Positions 32,601 through 45,591 of a stretch of 64,000 nt of DNA are shown here, piece by piece. The DNA is from Hyperoplus lanceolatus (Eukaryota > Chordata > Actinopteri > Uranoscopiformes > Ammodytidae), in assembly GCA_026929865.2 (NCBI GenBank), contig CM049417.1, positions 21,577,501 through 21,641,500 of the forward strand. Reading direction: 5' to 3'. Numbering within the stretch: the first letter of the stretch is position 1; the number at the start of each line of letters is the position of its first letter. Below the pieces are notes generated by a model. The model was not told where the DNA came from, ran no database searches, and was given only the letters and a program-made list of their open reading frames with translations. The translations under genes and the position numbers were made by a program.

Positions 32601-34937
32601 TTGTTCTCTACCTCTCCTAAAAGGGAAACAGATTGCAAAACAGAATGTAAAATATCAAACAGAACGTTAAACCCTCGTCAGACTGTGAATCACATTTCAG
32701 GAATATCTATCCTTATTAATATGCAATGCACACTTCAATTAAAATTGTATTTGGGTTGCTATGATGACGCTGAACAATAATGACTTGTGTAAGCAAGGCT
32801 GACTTTAACAATAGCAGACGCATACAAATCAAAAAGTTAATTAAGATCAAGTGAGTCAGATGTGGTTACATGTATAAAAAGCTTGGCATATTTATTACCT
32901 TTGTGAATAATCAATTAGCTATGTGTGCTGCTAGGAACACAATTTGCTTCAGGGTTTAGAGCATGTTGCTATGACTCAGTCTCTAGGTGGTGACATGTTT
33001 TGTGTTCACGTTGTCCTGGGTTTCCCCTCTTTACCGCAAGTCTAAAATATGTTTCGTTGCGTGACACTTTGACAGATAGCAATTCCAAGTAAATAAAGTT
33101 TTTTTTTTTTTTTTTTTTTAAATGTGGACATTATCTCTGTGTCAGAAACAGGCGCTGTAGTTCCAAGTGTGGGACACATGAATGTTGAATAAGTTTGGTC
33201 TGACCATAATAATAATAAAGTAAAGTAACAAAGTTAAAATGAATTCAGCTAGTCTGTTTTTTTTCTTCTTCTTTTCTTTTTCCTTTAAGTCAGTACAATG
33301 CAGAGGTCTGTGTTGGTGGGTGAGTTCAGGTACCAGTAAGAACTGAAATACACCTTATTTGTATTCAATCTGTACTTTACTTACTTCCTTGGTGGCTCTG
33401 TGTTATCGCCCTCATCCATCTGCACAACAACCTCGGCCGACTCTTCCCTTTTAATGTTGTTTTCCTCTTCCTCCTTTTCTGACTCCTCTTTCTTGACATC
33501 CTGTTTTTGTAATGTTGTACGTCGCCTTGATTTATCCCTCGGGTCAAGAGATAAACTTAGTTTACAATTGACACTTCAAAGGAAGTAAAATGACAGAGAA
33601 ATGCTCATGTTGGAAAGGCAATGAGGTCAGCTTACCTCTTTGTCTGGGGTTCATAGATGAGGTCATTGGGGTCATCTTCGTCGGGAGCCGTGTCTGGATC
33701 TGCAATGCTAAAATGGAAATCGCCACCATTTAAGGTCAACATTAAATTCTCATTGGCAAATCAAACAGAAAGTATAACATTCTCTCTGCTGCTCGTTCAT
33801 TGAGTTGAACATAACTCACTTGTCGCTGCTCCCTTTCAAGGCACCCGTTTCCTCTACTGAGGAAGCATAGATAATGCTTGTCATTTCAGTGTCACATGAT
33901 TGCTGATGTTTAATATTTTGCTGTATTGTTGTCATTACATTTGTGCAATTGTACTGTGCAGTTTAAAATAAAAAGAATGCAAGTGGTCTTTGTTTTACCA
34001 AAAGATGAATTCTTCATCTCTGCTTCAGCCTTGCATGTTGTCGATGGTGGGGTGCGAGAGGCTCTTGTTGGAAGTGTCCCTTTGCCTTTTCTAGATGTGG
34101 ACAGCTTTCTTCCAAGAGCATGTTTGGATGCTGTGGAGGTCAAGTATTGTAATGAATTATATGAATGAAATACATGCTTATGAATGACAGGTTGGTAAGG
34201 TTAGTGCCTTCGAAAAAAATAACTTAATTAACCTTTTTTGGCTGCGGACTTCTTTATTGCAGGTCTGTGTGAGAGAAAGTCTACAATAAATAACAGTGTA
34301 ATGCAAATAAAAATAAATGTGTATGTTTTGACTTTAAAAGCCCTTTGACAATGTTCAAAGAGAGCATACAAGAGCACAGACGGGAAAACAAGTGTATTCA
34401 ACTATTTCAAAATCTGGTAAACCTATAGCTTTAAGAACACCCTCCTCCTTGCAGTGCAATCTCACAAGGCACAAGCCTCTTGTAACTATCTTGTTGCTGT
34501 AGTGTACAGAGAAGTAGCCTATTGCCGTGCCTCTCGGCGCGTACTTACTGTTTGTGAGGTGTGTTTTTGGAGCGTGATCCCGTCGACCTCCGTGAACGTA
34601 GCAGACTTGTAGTTTTCTTCTTGCAAGGTGCATTCTTGGACTCATTGGTCCTGCTAGCTCCAGCCCTCCTGGCTCGCAAAACACGAACAGTAGCCCCGCT
34701 AACAGACCGAAAGTCACCGGAGCTTGGGGAGGTCACTGCGGTTTTCACGAGCCTTCTGCTTCCTCTTCTCTGGATGAGCGGTTCAGTGGAGTCCGGGGAT
34801 GCTTTCGCGGCCTCCGTCTCAATTCCAGAACTAGTACCTGAAACCTTGTCTACCTCCGAATCCATGCCGCTCTCATTTAACTTGTTTCCCCCGTGGAGAC
34901 TGTTGCTAATGGCAAGCTCGTTATAACCATAAGACAT
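29692..34937 (-). CDS. zfp91: ZFP91 zinc finger protein (atypical E3 ubiquitin ligase)
   Basis: Eleven exons: 34937-34549, 34264-34233, 34130-33999, 33856-33820, 33707-33636, 33537-33385, 32616-32566, 32473-32395, 32160-32046, 31867-31768, 30433-29692. They total 1902 nt, or 633 residues (human 570). The N-terminus is basic and Ser-rich; an acidic Lys/Glu region ends in EPPRKRGR. Five C2H2 fingers follow near residues 299-439: CEMEGCGTVLAHPRYL, CDHPSCGRLFRLQ, CEYCARAFKSSHNL, CEICGFTCRQKASL, CSICGKKFEKKDSV. KSHPEVLIAEALAAN after the last finger matches mammalian ZFP91. In mammals the protein promotes Lys63-linked ubiquitination of NIK in non-canonical NF-kB signalling. The start is the first ATG in frame. 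The C-terminal 200 residues are Gln/Ser/Thr-rich, and the last 60 (rich in Gly, Glu and Trp) look unlike the mammalian tail. Confidence 0.93.
31114..31423. mobile_element. Near-perfect palindromic MITE in zfp91 intron 10
   Basis: Arms of about 135 bp are nearly identical in inverse (AAGTATTGGAACAGTGAGGC and its mirror), with TA on each side and ends starting CAG. It fits a mariner-type fold-back MITE. Confidence 0.8.
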
Positions 34938-35901
34938 TTTACAACCAACCTTACGTTGAAGGCCCTGGTGTGGGACCAAGTTGTTAGCTCGGTCAAGAGT
35001 ACATTTTTAATCAGAACGCAAGCATTTAATTAACTAGCTCATTAATGAAAACGTAACAAAGTATGAAGAATGCAATTTCACAAACATGCAGCATTATTTA
35101 CTTCTTAAAGCTATAGCAAACCTCATATTTCATTGGCAGAGGCTAGGCCTGTTTGGGATGCGTCTCCTTTAAGAACAGCAGCAGTAGCGTGGATAGACGA
35201 ATATAATTTTTGGCCTTAAAGGTTTCCATACTAATGAAAAAAGGTGGGTATGGGAAGTGTAGTTAGCCTATAAATTAAACACTTCTAATCATATTATATG
35301 TAATTATATAAAGAATTAAATATATGTAACAGTGCTTTCCCTATTCAAATAGTAATCCATGTCAGTAATTTTCGGCCTAGGAATAATTAGTAAAACTATT
35401 AGCCTAAGTATATAGCCTAGGCCTATAAGCCTACTTTGCAAAACTATGTTAGCTTTCACTTTATGACACACAAACATTCATTCTAACGTTTTACTTTTAC
35501 ATTTTTATTTTATCATATGGCACACATTAATAAAATTGTAAACAATCTCCTTTTTGTCATTTTTCCCATAATGTGCATAAGGTGGCAAATGAGGACATTC
35601 TGTTTCCAGGTGTGGCTGTGTCATACCAGTCAAGGGTGTTTGAGTGGATGAAAAGATTAAAAGACAATGTCTCAATGAATGACGACAATGTAGTTAGGTG
35701 TGGTACGGACTGAACTTCTAAGATTTTAAGTTTGGGACAATGCAGTGGGTTCTAGAATCTTTTGTTCTAAATTTTAACAGTCCATTATTGGCACCTGATT
35801 GAGCTTGCCACGCAATTAAATTAAATAATTTGTAATGATGCATAAGAAATTGTTAATTAATTCAGAGAACCAAACCTGTTTGCCTGATTTTCAGTCCTTC
35901 C
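34938..35901. other. 5' flank of zfp91
   Basis: Promoter side of zfp91. No gene and no named repeat was identified; it becomes AT-rich past 35200. Confidence 0.45.
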
Positions 35902-36927
35902 AGGACCTTCTTTTTCTTTTTTTGTAATTCAAGTTTTTTTATTGAATTTTCGTTTTGGTGCATGACGGTACAATGTGACACATACAGAGACATTTCTTAT
36001 TACAGTACAAATAAAGTCTTAAACATAAAATAAATTAAAAATAAATCCTTGTATCTGTAAAATCAAGAGATAACAAGAGCAGCTCTAGGGGCACATTCAT
36101 ATTGGAGTGCAATCAAAAGCATCAGTACATTCCATCAACTTTGTTCAGGTTACAGGTTTATCGGTCAGTGTGATATATGTCCAGAAACTCTCCCATGCTT
36201 GTTATCCTTGTTTATAGTATTCAGCTTATTAAGCATATGTTCATATGAGGCTGTTTTTATCATGGCGTTAGCCCATTCTTTAAATCCTGGAGTTGTGACT
36301 GTTTTCCAGTGTTTAAGAATCATCCTTGCAGCCACTGTAATGCAAACCATGATGACAGTTACTTGACATGTTATGTAGTTGACTTCTGTCACCTAACAGG
36401 CAAAGTCTTGGAGATACTGGTAGTTTTCTTCCGGCCCATTTGCCGAAACAAATCTCCTAAAGGGCTGAATACATGGGCATTGCCAAATACAGTGTAATAA
36501 AGTGCCTGCTTCTTTCTGACATTTCCAACATAAATTGTTATTCATTGCTCCCATTCTATATAATCTTAGTGGTGTTAAGTAGTACCTGTGTATTATTTTA
36601 TATTGGGTGAATTTCCCTTTGGCTTCCCTTGTGTACTTTCTATTGTTAGATATAATTTTCAACCCTGTACTACTGTCCTCCATTATACATCCTAAATCTT
36701 TCTCCCATATTACTTTTAGGTTATGACAGTCAAAGCTTAGCAATTGTTTGGTTTTCCTATAAAATATAGAAGTTTGTTTACACTCCTCAGGTAGTTTGAA
36801 GTAATCCATGATGTGGTTCCCATCTCTGAATCTTGGAGGTAATACAGCTCTTGATTTGAAGGTACTTCCAAAAATGGTCATTTCCCTTTAGCTTATATTT
36901 TCTCACTAAATCTGAGTATGATATTAA

Positions 36928-37851
36928 AGCCACTACGAGTAAGTCGGCACGTTGGCGACACCTTTGAACAAAAGCGGTAGTATTTTAACGACGCCAGCTG
37001 TCGTGAAGCTGTTTTCTAGCTTGTGCAGGGAGTGCAAGATTCAAATAATCAGGAAGCAATATGGTACGTGTCCGTGTGTTGAAAGTGTGGAGGGCACCGG
37101 ACTCTTTTCGGCTCTGTGAGTCTATGGGTGACACAGCATCAACTAATGGCAGTAAGTGCTAAACACACCTGATTGCAATGAGTTGATGCATTGTCACCTC
37201 TCACGGAGCTGAACGAGTCCCCGTGTCCTCACACCAAGCGAATGAACGAGAGATGGCAGTTAGTTAGTATGGATCACGATGAGGTAATGTGTTTATGTTG
37301 TAAATAATAACTATTTCAGATGAATAATGGTCATCTGATGATGCTGGTGAGGCAAAGTAAACTTTGTTTAAGTAGGCTACCGCTCATTCATTTAGGAGTA
37401 AACACTGCAGTCTAGGTTCGCTGCGTGAAATTGTGTATACGTTGCTTGGCAACGCCCTCCCGCCCGCCTATCACTCTCCCTTTTAGCTTTTCTTCATTGC
37501 ATTTTCTTTTTTTTCTTTGATGGTTCAGCCCCGTTATCAGTCATTATGAACAAACAACTGTCTCAAACAAGGCTCCCGCTCCCCTTCCCTCACCTGGAGC
37601 CATAGGCTTCTCAAATCGCGTTCCTGCGCCGCACTGAAATCTGCGACCAATACGGATATGTGACCATAGAGCATGCACGCGTAAACCGAAAATCGGACTG
37701 GGTGTACGACCAGATCAAATGCAGTAATAAAAACTATATAAAAAAGTATTTCTTTGCACAGATGGTCTCGTTTGCTGTTAAAGGTAATTTATGATTATGA
37801 GAGGAAACATGAGGCTGTTTAAAAGATATTTAAATGTTACTCGTTGCTGCT
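36928..37851. mobile_element. Non-autonomous piggyBac-like element, TTAA target
   Basis: AGCCACTACGAGTAA on the left and TTACTCGTTGCTGCT on the right are inverted repeats between TTAA copies (36924-36927 and 37852-37855). A second, inverted copy begins at 43704. No transposase. Confidence 0.78.
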
Positions 37852-37984
37852 TTAACACATCATCTTCAAATAGATCAGTAATGTTACATTTACCACTACT
37901 ATGCCACTTCTTCCAAAATACTGATGTCTTTCCAATTTTAATCATGAAGTTATACCATAAGGAGGAGTAGGATTGCTTACAATG

Positions 37985-38210
37985 TAGTCTGGCTTGACTA
38001 CTCCCGCCAGCGTCTATTAAGCGCTGGCGTCGGCAAACAACGCTACGCCTCCATTGGCTGCTTCCCGGGGTTAGCCCCGCCGTAGATGATTGTGATTGGT
38101 TTAAATAAATAAAAACAGGCCAGCCCAGTTTCCCCCCGAATAGACGGCTCTAAACGGAGTGCTTCCAGACCATACTACTTGCTGTAGTTTGGTCTGGCTT
38201 TGCGAGACTA
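37985..38210. mobile_element. hAT MITE in the L1
   Basis: 226 bp with ends TAGTCTGGC and GCGAGACTA, and CTTACAATG repeated on both sides (37976-37984 and 38211-38219). Confidence 0.75.
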
Positions 38211-38516
38211 CTTACAATGTGACAATTTAAACATTTTATGTATTTTAGTCCATATCTCTTTGGAGTGTGCCATGATAGGATAAGGTGAATTAAGCGAACA
38301 CTGGGAGAGTCTATCTATAGGTGAAAAAGGGAGTGCCAACTTAATTTCAATAGCAACCCATTCTAATGTATTATCTTTATTCCAGTGTCTGGTTATTTTG
38401 GCCATTTCGAAAGAGATGTAATATAATCTTGGATCTGGCAATCCCAGTCCTCCTTTATCTCTAGGTGAACACATTTTGCTAAGATTAATTCTGGGTCTTT
38501 TAGGACCTTCTTTTTC

Positions 38517-39989
38517 ATGTAGGTTTGAAACGTGCTTAAGTTAGTAGCATAATTCATTAAAGTGACCATAGCGTCTGCCATGTATTTTTTCTCAAAGTTA
38601 TTTTAAAATAACACTGTAATGCCGATGCACAGGCAGACTAATTGAAAGCTTTCACTGCAGATTATATCAATTCTCATCCTGCTGCTTTTCAGAACGTGTG
38701 TGGTGGGTCAGTAGCAGGGGCAAGCCAACATTCTGTGTGTGTGTGTCGAGGGGAGGGAGCAGAAACAAGAGAAGGGACTAATGGGAAGATACATGTATTT
38801 GGTGAGAGACTGTCATCTTTCCGTGAATTTAAATGATAAGACACTTTACAGGAGAGTAACATAAAGCGGCATTCAATCAATGATACATGGTTTGAACTCC
38901 CAAACTGTCTGCATTATCAGCATACAGACTTGCAAACGTATGGCCCTGTAAAAGGTGGCATGTGCTCAAGCTAAACCCCTGTAAGAGGGTCTGGGGGCAT
39001 CCCCCCGCCCCTTAAGATTTTTGGGGGCAACATTTTCTATAAAACCTTTTCGGTGCATTGCAGAGATTGTGAACGCTTAACACATCACTCCAGTTCTCAG
39101 AGCAATGCACTGGCTTCTGGTGTGCCGAATCATTTTTGTAGGCCTGTAAAATTGTCTTATAAAAATATAAAAGGGCCAGGGTGTAATTACATTTGTCATC
39201 TGTTGTTTTGGTGAACCATCCAAACAGGTTTGCTCACAGTTTCCAGGTTCAAAAACAAAAGAAGCATTATTCAGTTTGTGTGCACCACATATGGAAAAAA
39301 AGACACACGATCCATTTCAAGTTTCACTTGAAAGAACTTGTTTTAGAAAATGTGTTACTTCCCTTTTCTTTTTTTATGATTATTTTTTTCTTATTATTTT
39401 ACAATGAGTAAGATATACGTACAATACCAAATTAACACATGAAAATAACAAATAGGAAATTAGATTTATTTAAAACGATAAATTAATACATAAACCAAAA
39501 CAGGGATGCACAAAAATGCTTAAAGGTGCTCGTCCCTACGTCACCACATTAATGCACTGCGGTCTTCAAGCAGCAAGTTATCTAGCATCATCTCAGATCT
39601 ATAAGTGTGATTAAAACATGATAAAAACCATCAAAACAAACATTAGGAAGGATTTTTACCTGCTCCGCCATTGTAGGCGGATAAACATTCACCCATGTGT
39701 CGCTCTGGCGTGCACCGGCAGTGAGACCATGAGTGAGACGGGTGTCGGTTTGTAGCGTTCTCTCTTGTGATTGGATATTAATTTCGGGATCCCAGAAGAG
39801 TTTATTTGCCGATTACTTGCAGAGCAGCTGACTGAGAGATCGGCTTTATGAAACGCGTACATTATGTAAGTGATCACTGTATGAATAAAGAGCGATTTAA
39901 CACGTATATTAACACAAATAAACCGCTTACTTCACCTTTAAGAGTGTACAGCATTATATGTCAACTAGACTAAAAGGATGTTCGTATTT
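38517..39989. other. No gene recognised
   Basis: Mostly AT-rich. The GGGGGCATCCCCCC block near 38995 resembles blocks at 54325 and 58065. No exon supported. Confidence 0.4.
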
Positions 39990-40390
39990 TACATGACACT
40001 GGTATTTGAAAGAGCTGGAAACGCCATTAAGAGCTCAGCAGAGCCACCAGTAAGAGTGGTACTTAATTCTCTCCACCTTATTGATAAACCTACATGATCA
40101 GTTTTCTGGCAGCCACCCCAAGTGAAGTGTACCACAAAGATGGTGTTTAGGCAGAGGTGAATTTCCATTCTTTGACTAGAAGTTTCTTTCCTAACATAAA
40201 CCAATCAGCCAAAGCAGAGGGGTCGCCCAAAATAAACAGACTGGAGAATAGAGGGATATCGATACCAGTCATTCTTTCAACAAATATATGAATAGCAGAC
40301 CAAAACAAGGTATTTTTGGGCAACTCCAAAGCATGTATACTAAAGTACCATCTTTGTCCAAGCACCTCCAGCGTTCTGATTTTTCAGCCA
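39990..40390 (-). mobile_element. L1 ORF2 3' fragment
   Basis: The minus-strand peptides LFWSAIHIFVERMTG and LFILGDPSALADW, followed by KKLLVKEWK, fit the extreme C-terminus of a fish L1 ORF2. Frames are shifted between pieces. Confidence 0.6.
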
Positions 40391-42130
40391 GTCCCAGCTA
40401 CTTCCTTTTCTAATTTAAATGTGTGCCTATTAATTTATATCTAATACTGGACTGATATTTTACTTTTCTGTTTATTATTATTATTATAATTATTTTTTTT
40501 TATAATAAAATTTTATTGTTATTATTTATATCATTTATATGCATCATTTCATATTGCCTGGAGGTTGAAAGGTGGTAAAATGTAAATCTTACAAGTGTGA
40601 AGGCGGGTATTACAGTTTTTCACAATTGCTTACAGTTTTTGCCAAATGCTTACACACATGTTGCAGACTTTGGCCCACTGTGTCAAAACTTAACACACAG
40701 GCCGAATAGAACAAAGCACATGGAGATAAACTTCTAACTTATACGGCAAAATTAAACTCTTGAAACAAAACTAACAATCCCATTTCAAAACTGTTTTTAG
40801 CATCAAAACAATACACACATGCTCCTTTGAATTACTCTTTCCTAGCAGCAACAACACACAGATGTGCTTTATGCAAAACACAACTGTATTCAGTACTTTG
40901 GATGGTTTTTTACTTTAAGGGCCGCTTTCACAGACAAGGCTTAAACCTAGTCCGAGACTAAAATGCCTGTTTAAACTGGATTAATTCAAAGATACTTGCA
41001 CAGACTCAGTTTAAAATAGTCCTAGATTAAAGCTAGTCTGGATTAAACAAAACCAACTGCAATACGGACGACTAGAGCTACTCTAGGTCTACATTTGATC
41101 TTAAATTAATCCTCCAAAGAGGCAGGTTTAACTTCACCTTAGTGGTGTTTGTGAGAGAGCATGGACTATTTGGAATATCTAAATGAAGACCAACTCCCAC
41201 TGCAGAGGCCAGCCAGAAGAGTACTTGTGGATAGGTCTTATCCAAAACATGTATTTGATGAACTTACATTTCGAGACCGCTTTCAATATGGAAAATGCAC
41301 TGGAAATAACAACTTTGCTTGAGCTTATTAGATGGATGCATTTAAATTGAAGATGTATTCAGCATAATAAAATGAGTGTCTAAAACAATTCTGTTTTCAA
41401 ATGTGGTTGTTGTGATTTAAAATACTGACACACATGAATAACAAAACACACCATGAACACCTTTTATTTTCTACTTATATCTTCACTGTGATTAGTAATC
41501 ACATTTGTCTCAGTACTGTATCTTGTTTGAATCATAGCTCTCTCTTCCAGCTTCATGTCCAATTCCATCTGTAGAATTTTCATTTTCATGTCATACTTCC
41601 TTCAGATATTGCATTTTCTGTTCATGGAATTCTCGGGCTAACTTTCATGCTACGTCATCTTTTTTGTCCTTGTTGAAAGGTTGTGGCAAGCTCTTCTTTA
41701 AAGCGAGATTCGGGTTTTTCCCCAGAGTCTATCAGTGCAGATATCATTAAATATAATGTCAAAATTATAAATGAGAAAGATGTGAAATACCGATAATAGT
41801 GAAGATAACCTGAAGTTGGTGTATTATTCTCTTAGTAACATTTTAATTAGAATTGAATTTGTTGCAAACTGCGGCCCAACTATTTATTTGCTCAGTCCCA
41901 GCAGTATGGCTTTTAGATTCAATAACTGGATGATTTCAAACTATTTTTTTTAAGAGATTTTTTTCAAATTCATTAAAGTTTATTGACGGGGTTTTTTTAG
42001 CCTCTGTTATTGTTTCTTCTCACAAGCAATGGTGTTTCTGCTCCACTCCGGGTTTTTATGATCACCGTTGGAACAGCTGCAAGTGCTCATGGGCAGGAGT
42101 TTACAATCAGGCTTACTTACCTTACTCCAG

Positions 42131-43517
42131 AGGGGTATACTACAAAGCGAGATTAAGGGCTGAGCGAGGTCTGTTGAGTCTGAAGCCAGAGTTTTCAGTA
42201 TCACGAAAGGTGGCTCTCTTTCTACCTGGCTAGATCACCGTGGTAACAGAGGCTGCACGGCTAACCTGCCCAGACCAGTTTTTGTTCCAGAGTTTGAGCT
42301 TAAATTCGGCTCTTAGAGCGCTGCCCTTTAAGGAAACTACACATTTTGAAATCCCGCGGAGGCGCGGACCTGACTATATTGTCTGAGCGATACTTCTCAT
42401 TGAGTAAACTAGTTAAATCAGTAAACTTATTGATCAGTAAGTTAATGAACAAAACGAGGCTGTGACATAAGGCTTACATTAGAGTGAACTGTAACATCGT
42501 GCTGCGGCTTTTTGCCACATGCATAGTTATTGATGCAGAAAATGTAAAATAGCCTAGACCTACTGTATGCAGCGCCATGCTCTCACCTCAAATGATTTTA
42601 CCTGGCGATCTACACACACTGGCTCTTAATGAAGCGTTCTATTAAATCACAGGTTGCAACATTATTTCACTGTAGGTTTCTTTCTTTTCATCAGTAGCGA
42701 TTACAGTTGGGACGTGACAGATGTCACAGTGCGGACATCGCTGCAGACTCGCAGGTTAAGCTGTTAAGCTTCTCACAGTAGATTCATATTTGTCCGGAAA
42801 ATACGGACTACAGGTTTTGTATCTAGGCTATTTATTTTAATGGTATTTATAAGATGCAAATAAAGGGCTATTAGCCTAAATCAAAATCAAAATTGTATTA
42901 ATTTTGATGTGGCCCAAAACTACAGTGGTTTTCCACATAGGCTATGCTATTCATTAGGTGACAGTGTCTGACTTAAATCAGATTATTAGGATGCGTAGGA
43001 TTATCATTCAACTTGGCTAAATGGTGTAGGCCTACTGTTTAATCAGAGTTCAACCTTTAATTGCTTTATAATGTCACGTTACGCACTGCGAGAACGATCT
43101 GTAAAATAAATTAATCAATTCAGTAGCCCAATTTTCTGACAACATTCCACTCTCTCCTTATTTGCAGTATGAGTTTTTTTCGGCTCTCTGTTTTCTGCTG
43201 TTCTGTGATAATTCAGACTGACAAACTCTTCCTCTTGAGTGAAGTCAGCAAAGTCAGCTGCTCGTAATCCGTCCGTTTGTGTAAAGTTAGCGGCACAAGA
43301 TCAGTCCAGTCTGTGCGGAAGCAGAGTCAAATAACGGCCAAACGCCCCCTCTCATGGGGACGCGCACAGAGCCTGAAGCTGAAACCCTCGTTCAACATAA
43401 GAGGTTGATAACTTCCTTCGTGATACCGGTTAGCTCTGAGCGAGGGTATGTGTTATGTTGAACCAGATCAAAAAAAGAGAGCCGGGCTCTGTTGAGTTTG
43501 TTTCGTAGTATACCCCT
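42131..43517. mobile_element. Non-autonomous DNA element, AGGGGTATACTAC ends
   Basis: Terminal repeats AGGGGTATACTACAAAGC and GTTTCGTAGTATACCCCT; CAG on both sides (42128-42130 and 43518-43520). The 3-bp duplication suggests a Harbinger-type origin. No coding sequence seen. Confidence 0.65.
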
Positions 43518-43703
43518 CAGGACTTCATAGTCTCAGACTAACTAAGCCAAACTTAAGCCATATCCATGAAAGTGATTTAAACGCAGTGGCGTGGCGTGGG
43601 GATTTTTTTTTGAGGAAGCCAAGTGAGACAACACCTTTAATCTACATGTTTATTGGAAGGTGGGGGAAAGAAAAGAGTAGGCTACTTCGCAGCTTGTATT
43701 TAA

Positions 43704-45030
43704 AGCGGCAACGAGTAACATTTAAATATCTTTTAAACAGCCTCATGTTTCCTCTGATAATCATAAATTACCTTTAACAGCAAACGAGACCATCAGTGCA
43801 AAGAAAGACGTTTTTAAATAGTTTTTATTACTGCATTTGGTCTGGTCGTACACCCAGTCCGATTTTCGGTTCGCTCGTGCATGCTCTATGGTTACATATC
43901 CGTATTGGTCGCAGATTTCAGTGTGGTGCAGGAACGCGATTTGAGAAGCCTATCACTCCAGGTGAGGGAAGGGGATAGGGAGACCAGATCCCAATTCACC
44001 AGATGTGGGACAAAGACTACGTTTGTGCGGGACAAAGTGCCGTTTTTTTAGCAAAATAAACTCGTGTCACCACCGGTAATGCCAGAGACACGGCTTTCTA
44101 TATTAAAAAAACACTATCTTTAGATCAGCGCGCAGCAGTTAAGTTAGCTACTGTTAAACAAATAGAGCATTAAGGCTGCGGCTTCACATTAAAAGCATTT
44201 CACTGGCTTCACATTAGCATTTCACTTGACAAACGTGAGTTGGCTTTTATTTTGAAGTAACAGGAAGGTAAACGCTGAAGCACTGCAGGCAGCACCGTCA
44301 CAGAGCCCAGCAGCCTGATACACACAAACAGACAAACGGAGACTGCTGTCTCCTCACAGCTATCGGATAAATGCCAGATTATAAAACACGCATTTAAAAA
44401 GGGGGGCTCACTTTCAATAACAATGCGGGACAACGTCTCAATTTGCGGGACGTGTGAAAGGTAATGGAAATGCGATCTGGTCACCCTAGAAGGGGAGCGG
44501 GAGCCTTGTTTGAGACAGTTGTTTGTCGTCATAATGACTGATAAAGGGGCTGAACCATCAAAGAAAAAAAAAGAAAATGCAATGAAGAAAAGCTAAAAGG
44601 GAGAGTGATAGGCGGGCGGGAGGGCGTTGCCAAGCAACGTATACACAATTTCACGGAGTGAAATAGAATGCAGTGTTTACTCCTAAATGAATGAGCGGTA
44701 GCCTCCTAAAACAAAGTTTACTTTGCCTCACCAGCATCATCAGATGACCATTATTCATCTGAAATAGTCATTATTTACAACAACATTAACACATTACCTC
44801 ATCGTGATCCATAACTAACTGCCGTCTCTCGTTCATTCGCTTTGTGTGGGGACACATACTCGTTCAGCTCCGTGAGAGGTGACAATGGATCAACTCATTG
44901 CAGGTGTAGTTGATGCTGTGTCACTAACCACTCTCACCGAGCCGAAAAGAGTCCGGTGCCCTCACACTTTCAACACACGGACACGCACTATATTGCTTCC
45001 TGATTATTTGAATCTCACACTCCCTGCAAG
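43704..45030. mobile_element. Second copy of the piggyBac-like element of 36928, inverted and truncated
   Basis: It begins AGCGGCAACGAGTAAC after TTAA and follows 37851 back to about 36990 in reverse. The far end is lost near 45030. It is interrupted at 43976-44488. Confidence 0.75.
43976..44488. mobile_element. hAT MITE at the deepest level of the nest
   Basis: The ends TAGGGAGACCAGATC and GATCTGGTCACCCTA have the 8-bp duplication GAAGGGGA (43968-43975 and 44489-44496). Its middle shares a block with 8080-8563 and 10615-11120. Confidence 0.85.
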
Positions 45031-45318
45031 AGCTAGCAAACAGCCATAAATGCACCCCCCACCCCGACCGGAATGCACAACTAGCCGCTTAATGCCCAAT
45101 GCAGATTCGAATTCATTCACAATATAATTAGGGGACGTTTTAGGCTATTTTAAGTTTCACGTTCACGTGAGACACGACTCACACTATCAGTTGTAGGTGC
45201 TTGACATACACACTTTCTATACATCCTTTTGGTTTAAGAACTAGGCCAAATGTTCATTACAACACTATACTTAAGACAACCCAGAACAACTTCAGTGGAT
45301 ATATAGTAGGCCTACCAA

Positions 45319-45591
45319 TTTTTTTTTTTAACCTTTATTTATACAGGTAAATCCCATTGAGTCCGAAGACTCTTTTTCAAGGGAGACCTGTTCCCATTCC
45401 CACGTTACCATTCACACACACATTCATACACCGATAGCAGGCTAACTATCAACATTCAGACGAGGCAAGGTGGGTGAAGTGTCTTGCCCAAGGACACAAC
45501 AACTATAACACAGGTGGCAGGGTGGGGATCGAACCTCCAACCCTTTGATCATCGGCCGACCCGCTCTACCACCTGAGCCACAGTCGCCCAC
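45319..45591 (-). mobile_element. tRNA-derived SINE, third family
   Basis: Read on the minus strand, a tRNA-like head (GACTGTGGCTCAGGTGGTAG; B box GGTTCGATCCC) is followed by a body ending in AATAAAGG and an A-rich tail. No clear target duplication. Confidence 0.75.

Larger units (their letters stand above)
35917..38501 (-). mobile_element. L1 LINE, 5'-truncated, split by two DNA elements
   Basis: The minus strand encodes the end of an L1 ORF2 (MCSPRDKGGLGLPDPRLYY; CWKCQKEAGTLLHCIWQCP). A perfect 15-bp target duplication AGGACCTTCTTTTTC lies at 35902-35916 and 38502-38516, so the truncation dates from integration. About 1.4 kb is L1; the rest is two later insertions (36928-37851 and 37985-38210). 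Confidence 0.88.

Noticed and set aside
38393-38581. Minus-strand frame MADAMVTLMNYATNL as a gene
   Set aside because: It is host sequence running by chance into the truncated L1; the border is set by the 15-bp duplication.
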